In this document: positions 35,681 through 44,464 of the stretch, in pieces | Numbering within the stretch: the stretch's first letter is position 1 | Layout of the letters: every line of letters begins with the position of its first letter | Assembly (NCBI GenBank): GCA_964600235.1 | Contig: CAZRIV010000009.1 | Span: 115,594 to 179,593 of the forward strand | Source: MWEI01 sp964600235 | GTDB taxonomy: Bacteria; Desulfobacterota; Desulfomonilia; UBA1062 | Direction of reading: 5' to 3' | DNA length: 64,000 nt | The notes under the pieces: model-generated | Database searches by the model: none | Seen by the model: the letters and a program-made list of their open reading frames with translations, nothing else | What the model was told of the DNA's origin: nothing | Program-made: the position numbers and the translations under genes

Positions 35681-36502
35681 TTAAATATTTTTCGAATCAA
35701 TCAATAAGCTTATAATGGTGTCAAATAATATTGGTGGCCTTGGTACATTCTTTTGCCAAGACGACCACTCGAATTCTTTGTCGACAATTAAATATTTCCC
35801 TTTGCCATTTTTTCTTGCTTGTTCCGAATAATCCTTACTTTTATTTGCCTTGTCGATAAGGGATATGAATGTGACATCCCCATCGAACTGCGGGTTGACT
35901 TCTAATAGACTATTCTTTTCAAAAGATACCCATAATTCTTTTCCTATTAGATATCCGTCAACATTAACAGGCATACCATTCTTTATCTCATGAATCAGGT
36001 CCTCCCTGGTTTTTACAATCCTACGATTCATTATCATTTGAGTACTTAGATTTGACCTTAGCTCTGATGTAAGGTAATTTATCAAGTCAGGTATCGGTTC
36101 AATAAGGATCATCTTATGGATATTGCGGATTCTTTTCTCAACCTCTATCGCAACATTTGCACCCATCCTAAGTCCAATCAAAGCAAACTTACTGATTTTA
36201 TATTGATTTCTTATATAGTTATATATAGTTACAATATTTTCAGCCATCTCATCAAAATTTAAATCTAAGGCATCTCCTCCACTGTTACCTTCTCCAAAGT
36301 AATCACATGTGATTATATTAAATCCATGTGCACATAATAACCGGGATAGGTTTGTATACAGTCTCTGAACCCGGAGACGTTCTCCCCACAACGGCTTACA
36401 CAGAATAATCCCATACCCATCATGTTCGGCTGTTTCAGATACATTTTCGACGCAAAATAGTTTCCTAGAACTATCGTTTACAAAAAAATGCCTCTCAAAC
36501 AT
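35681..36502 (-). CDS. alpha/beta-hydrolase-fold protein lacking the nucleophile (PEP-CTERM type 2)
   Basis: A 273-residue alpha/beta-hydrolase-like protein. The elbow that should read G-x-S-x-G reads ALIGLRMGANVA, so Arg112 replaces the serine. The preceding strand has GIILCKPLWGERLRV and CDYFGEGNSGGD. A GLRxGA elbow is, as I remember it, characteristic of the exosortase-associated hydrolase 2 family, so this looks like a lineage feature and not a fresh mutation. It probably binds a ligand or partner without ester hydrolysis. AAAGGA precedes the ATG. 178 bases separate it from the hexapeptide transferase gene start, and 274 from the Cys-elbow hydrolase. Confidence 0.72.
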   Translation of the reverse strand: MFERHFFVNDSSRKLFCVENVSETAEHDGYGIILCKPLWGERLRVQRLYTNLSRLLCAHGFNIITCDYFGEGNSGGDALDLNFDEMAENIVTIYNYIRNQYKISKFALIGLRMGANVAIEVEKRIRNIHKMILIEPIPDLINYLTSELRSNLSTQMIMNRRIVKTREDLIHEIKNGMPVNVDGYLIGKELWVSFEKNSLLEVNPQFDGDVTFISLIDKANKSKDYSEQARKNGKGKYLIVDKEFEWSSWQKNVPRPPILFDTIISLLIDSKNI

Positions 36503-36615
36503 ATCAGTCCTTTTTTCATTTCGTATAATGTGTTGCGATATATTTATATGCTTTTAATTTGTAGTTAATATTTTGTCTCTATTCATTTCCAAGATCAATG
36601 TGCTCTGCTTACATT

Positions 36616-37176
36616 TTACTTTATGAAGGATATTCCATGCGAAACATACTCGAGAATCTCATTCTTTCTTTCTTCATTAATATTATCAATATGATATTCT
36701 CTCGAAAAGACCTTCTTGCCTAAACCTAATCTTTCTATCTTCTGCAAGTACTCCTCGATTGAACATAGCACTGAGGCAGGGTTGCCTGCGGCAACAGAAT
36801 TGGGCGGGATATCCTTTGTAACAACCGAACCCGCCCCCACTATCGATTTAGGCCCTATTGATACATTGGGCAAAATAATGCTTGAATCGCCTATGAAACA
36901 ACTATCTCGAATAGTTATTTTCCCAATCTTTGTATAACCTACTAAATGTTTTATGCTCGCATCATGCGCTATAAAACGAACATTTGGACATATTACGCAG
37001 TTGTCGCCTATCTCAACAAGAAAGCAGTGGGATGGATCAATGAAAAAAGTATCTACAAAACCTACATTGGTGCCTAATTTTAACCCCTTTCTTTGCAAAT
37101 CTTCCAGATACAGCTTTTTCTTTGCATTGAGCAATCTATAATATATTTTTTTAATGTAGTTATATGATTTTATCAT
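36616..37176 (-). CDS. hexapeptide-repeat acyltransferase
   Basis: A 186-residue left-handed beta-helix acyltransferase. Hexapeptide coils are visible from about residue 40 (FLVEIGDNCVICPNVRFIAH), through KITIRDSCFIGDSSIILPNV and SIGPKSIVGAGSVVTKD to PPNSVAAGNPASVL. The trimeric family uses acetyl-CoA to acetylate sugars or serine. The absence of the serine acetyltransferase N-terminal helical domain argues for a sugar O- or N-acetyltransferase. It is a plausible partner of the deacetylases for setting the acetylation pattern. The N-terminal 30 residues are basic and may touch the membrane. Confidence 0.85.
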   Translation of the reverse strand: MIKSYNYIKKIYYRLLNAKKKLYLEDLQRKGLKLGTNVGFVDTFFIDPSHCFLVEIGDNCVICPNVRFIAHDASIKHLVGYTKIGKITIRDSCFIGDSSIILPNVSIGPKSIVGAGSVVTKDIPPNSVAAGNPASVLCSIEEYLQKIERLGLGKKVFSREYHIDNINEERKNEILEYVSHGISFIK

Positions 37177-37517
37177 CTTATTTTTTTGTTACTTGTTTAG
37201 TCAATACGCCCATGGACATGCTTTAATCCATTACTGTTTTCCTTCTCCAGAATCACTAAGGAAGATCTGCCCACTCCTTTCAACTTTTAAAGTACGCTCC
37301 CGCGCGAATAACCGAAGATTTAAAGCAAAACAATGCGTGTAGATGGTTTGAATAATGGGGGGAAAAAGCAAACTGTCCATTCTTAAATAGTACTGAGGAT
37401 AGATATGTTTGTAAGTCGTGCCATCTATACTTTATGGTTCGCAAACACATCATTTGGCATCAGGAAACTCCAGATGACAATGGTATCAAAACTATATTTT
37501 ACAGTCAATCCCATATA
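37177..37517. pseudogene. non-coding gap with a possible Cys-rich relic
   Basis: No intact gene. On the plus strand a broken frame reads CRWFE, stop, WGEKANCPFLNSTEDRYVCK and SCHLYFMVRKHI, which has zinc-ribbon-like Cys spacing. It may be the remains of a small zinc-binding or transposase-ribbon protein. The reading depends on ignoring a stop and a probable frameshift, so support is weak. Confidence 0.25.
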
Positions 37518-38663
37518 TTATCTTGAAGCTTTTTTCCAAATGTTAACATTGCCTAGACCCTTTATATAAGCAATCAATCCATACAAAGCAGCAATATTCA
37601 TGTTGCAATAGTATAGAGGAAGATACAAGATGCTTATAATCCTTTTTGATTTCATTTTAATTATATAACCCAAACCTGCCATTGAATAGAAAATGATCTG
37701 GGCAAGTAACAGATATTTATAAAATTTACGCTTTAAAAATAAATTACTGATGAATAAAGTCATGAGCATGATTGGCATTATCCATCTTAAAACCTTGTGT
37801 GATAGGAACTGGTATGAAAAAAAGGTCTTAGGCGGGAAAAGCATGTCTGCATATTCAGCCAATGTCTGGTATCCACCACATACCATACGAACTTTTACAT
37901 TATAATCATCCTTAAGTACGATTGAGGCTTCTTCGAAAGAAACCGCTTCAGGTTCATACACTACCCTGTAGCCTTGATTAATTATATTGAATGTTATTGC
38001 TGTATCATCATTGATGATAGTTTCAGGAATATCAGAATAACATTTCTTCCGAATAGCAAATATTTCTCCATCGCCTGTTGTAATAGACCCTATCAAACTC
38101 TGTTTCATTTTTATTTGTGATTCAAAATCCCAAAACATTTTATCCCCCCGACTTGATTCCCGAGCAGGATTCTGTAAGATGGATTTCCTTCCTGTAACAC
38201 CACCTACATCTGGTTCGTGAAAATTCCGAACAAGCATTTTAACTGCATTCTTGTCGTACATGGAATTTGCATCCGAAAAGATGACTATCTCTCCTGATGC
38301 CTTATGTATTGCTCTGTTCAATGCGGCAGTCTTACCTCGCCGAGGTGGATCAAACAGGCTTATCACTCCATCTTTCTTATATTGTTCAACGATAGCAGGT
38401 GTACTGTCAGTAGAACCATCTGATACAATAATTATCTCAAGTAAATCTTTTGGATAATCAAGTTCGAAACAATTCTTTATTTTCTCTTCAATCACCTTGT
38501 CTTCATTATAAGCAGCTATTATCAAAGACACATGTGGAAATATCTGTTCCTTTCGAATTTGATTTTTGCACATCCGCGCAAGCAGAAATACTATAATAGG
38601 AAATATAATATAGTGATATATTATGAGCAATAATGACATCCAGAATGTTATGAGAATTAGCAT
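37518..38663 (-). CDS. glycosyltransferase family 2 (membrane-bound)
   Basis: A 381-residue inverting GT-A glycosyltransferase. It starts with a membrane helix, then the donor fold VSLIIAAYNEDKVIEEKIK, the IIVSDGSTDSTP strand-turn, the metal-binding IVIFSDANSMYD (DxD-type) and GEIFAIRKK, and ends with three or four hydrophobic segments, as in Dpm/cellulose-synthase-like enzymes. GAGAGGATAT precedes the ATG. The enzyme probably adds a sugar at the inner-membrane face or extends a chain. It ends 341 bases before the hexapeptide gene and begins 22 bases after the deacetylase-like gene at 38686. Confidence 0.88.
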   Translation of the reverse strand: MLILITFWMSLLLIIYHYIIFPIIVFLLARMCKNQIRKEQIFPHVSLIIAAYNEDKVIEEKIKNCFELDYPKDLLEIIIVSDGSTDSTPAIVEQYKKDGVISLFDPPRRGKTAALNRAIHKASGEIVIFSDANSMYDKNAVKMLVRNFHEPDVGGVTGRKSILQNPARESSRGDKMFWDFESQIKMKQSLIGSITTGDGEIFAIRKKCYSDIPETIINDDTAITFNIINQGYRVVYEPEAVSFEEASIVLKDDYNVKVRMVCGGYQTLAEYADMLFPPKTFFSYQFLSHKVLRWIMPIMLMTLFISNLFLKRKFYKYLLLAQIIFYSMAGLGYIIKMKSKRIISILYLPLYYCNMNIAALYGLIAYIKGLGNVNIWKKASR

Positions 38664-38685
38664 ATATCCTCTCCAAGATTAATTT

Positions 38686-39804
38686 TTAATACTGAATGTT
38701 TAGGGCTAATTCAAAATCAAACAGTTCCACAAGATCAGCATCAGGCTGGTTCTCGATTCCTTTCACCACATTATACATTTGTCGTGGCGATACATAGTAT
38801 AGTAATAAATTTGCATCCTTACATACTTTATTTAATCTTGAAAACAGAGCACCAAGCGCACCCTGTTGAAAATAGAAATCCATAATATTTTCCTGCGCCC
38901 CATGTGTATAAAGTTTGATGAAAATTATATCGGGTCTATCCTGTACATGAATAAACTGATTTACCCATAGTTTTATCCTCTCACTCGATATTGGAATATC
39001 ATCTGAGAGGCAACCATTCTCAATACGTGGTAAAATTCCCCATTTCCTCCATGATAGATTGAAACACAAAGGTCCCTGTATACATAAAAGTCCATTTTCA
39101 TTTGGGGAACCTGCCACTGCAGGGAATCCCATGTCATGTGATTTTGGTTTAGTTGGATCATCTATGGCGTAATAGATGCTGTTAACCATCCTTGTCTGGG
39201 TATCGCTTGGAGCTGAAGGCATCGTAAAGTCCGCATAGCATCCAGTCTGTTGCAAAACAGATATTTCGTCATTTACTCCACAGCCTCTCCCATCTGGCCT
39301 TGAATTATCTAGTGCCCAATTGCCATGAATGAATCCATACTTTATTTCTGAAGTAATCTTACTCCTGCTCAAGAGACCGTGTTGTTTATGTAGTTTCTCT
39401 TTATACTGCAATAATGTATCTCTCAAATTGTTGCTTGTATCATTGTCATGATGAAGGTGAACCTCAATTTCACCCATTCTCTTCTTGCAAATTTCTCCCA
39501 GCATTTCCATTAAACCATAATCATATTCTTCTATGGGGTAGAAAAAACAGTATTGGGGATGATTCTCACGAATATCTCTGTGCTTAGAGGCGATAACGGG
39601 ATAATTATTCAACCACCTCTCCACCCTTTTTTGTGCAGTGGGGTTATCAGCGCTATTCCAGAATGGTTCATAATGGTCGCAAATACTGAAAAGTATGCTG
39701 ATTGGCCTTGATTGATCTCGTTTGGCCATCTTTTTAATGCGAAAATAACGTCTTAAATATTCAATCAGCCATATATCGATATTTTTAATTATATCAATTG
39801 CCAT
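38686..39804 (-). CDS. deacetylase-fold protein of the exosortase locus, diverged
   Basis: A 372-residue cytoplasmic protein without signal peptide. It carries ILFSICDHYEPFWNSAD in the place of CE4 motif 1, IEVHLHHDNDTSNN in the place of the His motif, and YGFIHGNWALDNSRPDGRG further on. The Asp and paired His residues suggest a metal-dependent hydrolase of the deacetylase superfamily, but the other CE4 motifs are not recognisable. It is 22 bases upstream of the GT2 gene and probably co-translated. A weak sigma-54-like site lies upstream. I regard the fold as likely and the activity as open. Confidence 0.55.
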   Translation of the reverse strand: MAIDIIKNIDIWLIEYLRRYFRIKKMAKRDQSRPISILFSICDHYEPFWNSADNPTAQKRVERWLNNYPVIASKHRDIRENHPQYCFFYPIEEYDYGLMEMLGEICKKRMGEIEVHLHHDNDTSNNLRDTLLQYKEKLHKQHGLLSRSKITSEIKYGFIHGNWALDNSRPDGRGCGVNDEISVLQQTGCYADFTMPSAPSDTQTRMVNSIYYAIDDPTKPKSHDMGFPAVAGSPNENGLLCIQGPLCFNLSWRKWGILPRIENGCLSDDIPISSERIKLWVNQFIHVQDRPDIIFIKLYTHGAQENIMDFYFQQGALGALFSRLNKVCKDANLLLYYVSPRQMYNVVKGIENQPDADLVELFDFELALNIQY

Positions 39805-40122
39805 GGCTATTCTTTATTAATGTGTTATCCAAGCTATTCAATAATAAGCTGGTTCAACTTAAACCTTGTTAGCCTACTATTTTCCGGTATCGGGTTATGT
39901 TATTTTATGAATGAATCACCATGATATTATATTCAATATACACATCACATTCTTGGCACAATAATGGCCAAACACCTACCTATATTTATAATCATTCTTT
40001 TGCAAATCGTCATGTTAGAGAAATTCATACAATGAGATGTAACAGGATCCACCTTCACAATGAAAATTCGCAGATACTGCAAGATTGATCGTGTTAATTA
40101 CAACTCCAGGCTTCTTTACACA
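39805..40122. other. intergenic region with weak sigma-54-like site
   Basis: 318 bases without a gene. On the minus strand TGGCCATTATTGTGC (39970-39956) keeps the GG and GC spacing of ten but matches the consensus at fewer positions than the sites at 12852 and 20837. It would start transcription near 39944 towards the deacetylase-fold gene at 39804. Otherwise nothing recognisable. Confidence 0.35.
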
Positions 40123-41070
40123 TCAGGAACTAAGACGCTTAATAGCTTTATTCAAAAAAGCGACAAATTCAACAGCTGCCTTGGCATTTCCATCTGAACT
40201 CGGGTGGCTGTCAGTTCCATCACCGGTTGGATAGATAGACCAATTTGATCTTCCATTACCTGTAAGCACATCATAATAATCAAACACCACTACATTTTTT
40301 AGCTGATAATCCTTGAGCCAACCTCTTTCAATATCTTTAAGCCAATTGTTAAAGACGCGCGCGCGTGAACCTACCTTATCTACAGTATCAGGTCTGGCAA
40401 AAACCTTTTTAATGAATTCCATAATTCTATCTTTCTTATAAAGAACAGGTCTTGCCAAAGGGGGTACAGTATAGGCCACAAACAAAGTATCTGGGTGATT
40501 CTTAAAATATAACAACAGGGATTTATATGATGCCTTCATATTCGCCAGGGTCTTCTCACAGGAATCTGGATCTCCCGGTTCCTTCCCGTCTGCTTTTATC
40601 CAGTTATTAGGGAAACATGACTTGAAAATGATGACCTTGTTCTTTGTGCCATCAGTGAAAAACGTATCTTGACCTCCACAGGTGAGAATTTGATCCATAT
40701 GCCCCCTGAACTTGGCATTCCAATGACATATATCTGTGCTGTCACCAAGGATAGATCCATATGAAGCCTCATGTACCTTGTAGTTGTTCTGCTCTAGAAG
40801 CTTTCTCAGTCCCCCACCATTTGGGTGAGTCATATAGATACTTCCTTGCCCCACATCAGGGCCTTTACTTGCGAGAAGCTGACCACCTGTGGAATGATGG
40901 ATAAATAGCAGGTGCACACCATTCGAAGGCTTTTGGGCAGTATAACCGGATAGATCCACTGACTTAACAGACATATTAGGCTCCATAAAACGATGTTTGT
41001 TCTCGCTCTCGCAAGAGAAAAGTAAAACTGTCATTAATATTATAATAAGACATACCATTCTATGACTCAT
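40123..41070 (-). CDS. SGNH-hydrolase-like lipoprotein
   Basis: A 315-residue exported protein. The lipobox is at the end of a short signal peptide (CLIIILMTVLLFSC, with acylated Cys), so Lgt would lipidate it. The body has HLLFIHHSTGGQLLAS (first block), VIIFKSCFPNNWIKAD (Asn block), LFVAYTVPPLARP and a late DSHPSSDGNAKAA, in the order expected of an SGNH-fold hydrolase (Asp/His near the C-terminus). The classic GDS serine is replaced by FIHHSTG, so the catalytic residue must be verified. ATG at 41070 is chosen because GAGGAG lies just upstream; the longer frame adds 11 residues. It follows wecB by 107 bases. Probable deacetylase of surface polymer. Confidence 0.68.
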   Translation of the reverse strand: MSHRMVCLIIILMTVLLFSCESENKHRFMEPNMSVKSVDLSGYTAQKPSNGVHLLFIHHSTGGQLLASKGPDVGQGSIYMTHPNGGGLRKLLEQNNYKVHEASYGSILGDSTDICHWNAKFRGHMDQILTCGGQDTFFTDGTKNKVIIFKSCFPNNWIKADGKEPGDPDSCEKTLANMKASYKSLLLYFKNHPDTLFVAYTVPPLARPVLYKKDRIMEFIKKVFARPDTVDKVGSRARVFNNWLKDIERGWLKDYQLKNVVVFDYYDVLTGNGRSNWSIYPTGDGTDSHPSSDGNAKAAVEFVAFLNKAIKRLSS

Positions 41071-41177
41071 GCTATATCTCCTCTTCAACTTTGTTTTTTT
41101 CAATCGATTGCTTCCTTATTATTGATATGTTAGCGGTTTTGTTAAGTATATTTATGTTAATCATCTTATTCATATTG

Positions 41178-42272
41178 TTAAAATATATTAAAGATCTTTT
41201 TTATTGATCCGACTACCCTCTCTGCCGTATGTCCGTCCCAAAGATCAATTGAATTTGTCTTTTTTACTGAACCAGTTAAAACACCTCTTACCTTTTCCTC
41301 TACATCACGAAGATGACAGAGTTGGTTTGTTCCTCTTTCAACAGTAATCGGACGTTCGGTATTTTCTCTCATGGTCAAGCATGGGATACCTAGATAGGTG
41401 GACTCTTCTTGAATACCCCCGGAATCTGTTAGAACAAAACGACAATTGAAAATGAGGTTCATGAAACTAAGATAATTTAAAGGTGTCTCAATGATAAGAT
41501 TATTTGAACTATTTAGATCCCCCCACATTCCTATTTTCTCGATGTTCTTCCTGGTACGTGGATGAACAGGGAACAATAAGGGGATATCTCCAGATATTCT
41601 CAGTAATTTCAGGCATATTTCCTTTAATGTCGGTTCATCATCTACATTAGATGGCCTATGTATAGTTACAACTCCATATTGTCCTTTTTTAAGAAAATAT
41701 TTGTCATATGTTTCTTGCTTTTCGATGGAATGCCTCAACATCTCGAGGGAATCAATCATTATGTTCCCTACTCTACAGATCTTACTTTTTGAAATTCCTT
41801 CTCTTTCAAGGTTATGGTCACCATCTACTGAAGGCGTCCAAAGAATATCCGCAATCGCATCTGTTATAATCCTATTAATTTCTTCTGGCATCTTACGATC
41901 GAAAGAACGTAGTCCCGCTTCGAGATGTGCAATGGTGATCCCCAATTTAACTGCTGACAAAGATGCGGCAACTGTAGAATTCACATCCCCAACTACAATC
42001 AAAAGATCAGGAGGATTCTTAAGAATTATTTTTTCATATTCGATTAAGACCCTCCCTGTCTGCTCCGCATGCGTCCCACTGCCAACTCCAAGATGAATAT
42101 GGGGTTCGGGAAGCATGAGGTCCCTAAAAAAAGAATCAGACATATTCATGTCATAGTGTTGTCCAGTATGCACAATAATAGGCTCAGCCCACTTTTCCTT
42201 TGCCAAAACATGGTACAAAGGTGCAATCTTCATGAAGTTTGGTCTCGCCGCTGCTACAAGATGAATGATCAT
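41178..42272 (-). CDS. wecB: UDP-N-acetylglucosamine 2-epimerase (non-hydrolysing)
   Basis: A 364-residue enzyme interconverting UDP-GlcNAc and UDP-ManNAc, supplying ManNAc or its uronic acid. It has IVHTGQHYDMNMSDSFF near residue 35, LLIVVGDVNSTVAASL, the HLEAGLRSFDRKMPEEINR loop and TDSGGIQEESTYLG, all as in WecB/MnaA. It overlaps the exosortase gene by four bases (ATGA), so it is co-translated with it. Its presence implies ManNAc or a derivative in the polymer, and the downstream AsnB is consistent with an amidated ManNAcA-like acid, which is inference. No ManNAc dehydrogenase (WecC) gene is in the window. Confidence 0.93.
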   Translation of the reverse strand: MIIHLVAAARPNFMKIAPLYHVLAKEKWAEPIIVHTGQHYDMNMSDSFFRDLMLPEPHIHLGVGSGTHAEQTGRVLIEYEKIILKNPPDLLIVVGDVNSTVAASLSAVKLGITIAHLEAGLRSFDRKMPEEINRIITDAIADILWTPSVDGDHNLEREGISKSKICRVGNIMIDSLEMLRHSIEKQETYDKYFLKKGQYGVVTIHRPSNVDDEPTLKEICLKLLRISGDIPLLFPVHPRTRKNIEKIGMWGDLNSSNNLIIETPLNYLSFMNLIFNCRFVLTDSGGIQEESTYLGIPCLTMRENTERPITVERGTNQLCHLRDVEEKVRGVLTGSVKKTNSIDLWDGHTAERVVGSIKKIFNIF

Positions 42273-43138
42273 AGCTCAGTCCTCTTTTGATCGTTTGACT
42301 CTGTCTTGATTAAGAAAACATGGACAACGAGAAGCAGTGAAATGCCCAAAATGAATATGATAACTCCGGAAAACAAATGCAGAAAACTCTCAGCTATTCC
42401 AATTCCAAATCGGTCGGCAAGGAGTACAATTATGATAAGACGAATTATGTTGGTTACTACAGCTACTGGTATCGCGGTAATAACTAACACAATCTTCTTC
42501 CATAATGAGAGCTTACTTAGGTAGGCCATCAATACACCCAGAGCCAGCAAAGCAATTAGTGACCTGAGCCCAGAGCATGCATCAGCCACTTCAAGTGACC
42601 CTTTCGCAAGATGAATTATGTTTCCTTCCTGCAGCAGCGTAATGTTAGTGAACGCAGTAATGATATAAACAGCGAGGCCGGTAGCCTTAAGCTTTAACAT
42701 AAAAGAAATATTGTTCCATAGTATTGCAGGGATAGGTATCATGAAAATTAAATAACCTATCGGTACTAATAATCTTATAGAGATTTCTCTTCCACAGAGA
42801 TAAAGACCTAAGCTCCATAACACTATTATAAGCGATAATCCTTGCAGAAAGTTTTCCGAACCCACCGCAGCAGCAATTTGCAGCAAGGCTCCGATAGTTA
42901 TCGGCAATAAACCCCAATCTGATGGATATAATCCAGATGGTTCTATCTTTTTAACAACACCCCAGATTAGATAGAGCGATATCAGAGGGATGAAGAACCC
43001 GTGAGAATAATCCGGATTTGTGTTCCAGTCCGATATTAATGTCGAGGCGGTATTGTAATATATGAAAGAGATCAGCAGTATTATGATAAGTCCTAAAAAA
43101 ACATTCAGGCTAAAGCGCTTTGTATTATCAATATTCAT
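42269..43138 (-). CDS. exosortase (EpsH/Xrt family)
   Basis: An 8-TM membrane protease/transpeptidase of 289 residues. The three exosortase catalytic residues are present: Cys188 in VADACSGLRSL, Arg233 in TNIIRLI and His254 in SFLHLFSG. The family cleaves PEP-CTERM proteins at the surface side of the inner membrane. Here the EpsI domain is a separate gene 10 bases upstream on the strand, not fused to the exosortase C-terminus. The PEP-CTERM protein at 15621-16280 is the one clear substrate in this window. It overlaps wecB. The exosortase subtype (XrtA, B, D and so on) is not decided here. Confidence 0.93.
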   Translation of the reverse strand: MNIDNTKRFSLNVFLGLIIILLISFIYYNTASTLISDWNTNPDYSHGFFIPLISLYLIWGVVKKIEPSGLYPSDWGLLPITIGALLQIAAAVGSENFLQGLSLIIVLWSLGLYLCGREISIRLLVPIGYLIFMIPIPAILWNNISFMLKLKATGLAVYIITAFTNITLLQEGNIIHLAKGSLEVADACSGLRSLIALLALGVLMAYLSKLSLWKKIVLVITAIPVAVVTNIIRLIIIVLLADRFGIGIAESFLHLFSGVIIFILGISLLLVVHVFLIKTESNDQKRTEL

Positions 43139-43148
43139 ATTTTATCAA

Positions 43149-43811
43149 CTAATTAAGATAAATGTCCACATTATCGGCAACAATTTCCGCCAATGAAGCC
43201 ATCATGCCATCAGTTTGATTCTTATCTGCAGGGTCATCGGGTAACAGAATCCTCACAAAAGCCCCATCCGTCCGCCTCTTAATAAATGAATCAATCACTC
43301 TATATAACCTTTCTTGATATTCAGAGGATATGAGCCTTTCACGTCCCTGAACCCAGTAAATTACGCTATAATACTGCGTGTTCTTACGAATCTTCATTAA
43401 GTTTACAGGTACTTTTCCGCCCCTCCAGTTAATCATCAACTCCTTATCCTCAAGGTTTTCCCAACCAGAACCCAACATGCAATTTCTCGGAGAATGATAT
43501 TGCCTCCCTTCGCGCATGGAAGAATAATAACTTATGAGGATCTCAATCTCCCCTCTTCCCGATGAAGTATAACGATAACTAATATATTCATCTGCCCCCA
43601 TTATTTTTTCAATATCTGCAGTAAACTTATGGGCACCAGAAAAGTTCCATTGGCCGATCTGTTTAGGAAAGGCATTTAACTCATGAGGGATCTTTGGTCT
43701 TACTGATGTTACATTATTACCATAATGTGTTGCTCCTATAATTATGAGCAGAACACCTATTATTACCAATAGACGCCGCGAAGATATTTTTTCAACAATA
43801 GTCATTTTCAC
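43149..43811 (-). CDS. epsI: EpsI family protein (exosortase partner)
   Basis: A 220-residue protein with an N-terminal membrane anchor (LLVIIGVLLIIIGATH) and a periplasmic domain containing ISYYSSMREGRQYHSPRNCM and LGSGWENLED, the EpsI hallmark with its conserved H-S-P-x-x-C. EpsI accompanies exosortases and is sometimes fused to them; its job is unknown. The start is GTG (43811) with AAGG upstream; an ATG at 43805 is an alternative. It is 10 bases upstream of the exosortase and first of the wecB run on this strand, so it probably heads the transcript. Confidence 0.9.
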   Translation of the reverse strand: MKMTIVEKISSRRLLVIIGVLLIIIGATHYGNNVTSVRPKIPHELNAFPKQIGQWNFSGAHKFTADIEKIMGADEYISYRYTSSGRGEIEILISYYSSMREGRQYHSPRNCMLGSGWENLEDKELMINWRGGKVPVNLMKIRKNTQYYSVIYWVQGRERLISSEYQERLYRVIDSFIKRRTDGAFVRILLPDDPADKNQTDGMMASLAEIVADNVDIYLN

Positions 43812-44464
43812 ACAAGACCTTCTTCCTAGCGCAATGGAACAAAAAACGAGAATGTATGCTCCATATCACAGGATTGTACTTAAATCAGTTTTTTACATGC
43901 GATGGGAAAAACAGGAATCACCTTCCCGATCCCAGCAGGTCAATATTGATCCATGATGAAAGCCATCACGTAAAATCAACTCAACCTGAACAGTGCTGGT
44001 GAAAGAGCCTTACCTGCCACTCCAGGGCTAAACCGTCACCCTGGAATACTGTTTAAACTTCATCCCAGACATTCTACATACTCTTGCTCAGATATATCCA
44101 CAAATCCGCCAGAAGCATTTCCGGATCTTCCTGAGTCATGCCCACATAACAGGTGGCATTCATGTTATAACAAATATATCGATCACTCATAATTGCCTTT
44201 ATCCATATACGTCTTCATTCGCGCGTCTTCGAATAGGGGTACTTTTTATGAGATACGTTTTAAAAATAAGGCTCCGCCATATCAGGTGGTTCCATAAACA
44301 ATACTATCTTTATTGCCAAAAGCATCCCGCCCGGCAATACATCGCTAAAGTATAATAGTTGATCGTCAACACGCAATGCAAACTTGACCTTGGGATACAC
44401 CCATCAGTACCCTCAAGATTTCGCCATAATAACAGATACTCATTGTCTCATACTTGTGAGGAGG
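43812..44464. other. non-coding region between epsI and the IS630 relic
   Basis: About 650 bases with no supported gene on either strand. It must contain the promoter of the epsI-exosortase-wecB transcript, but I find no good -35/-10 or sigma-54 match. It may include the end of the decayed IS630 element. Confidence 0.4.
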
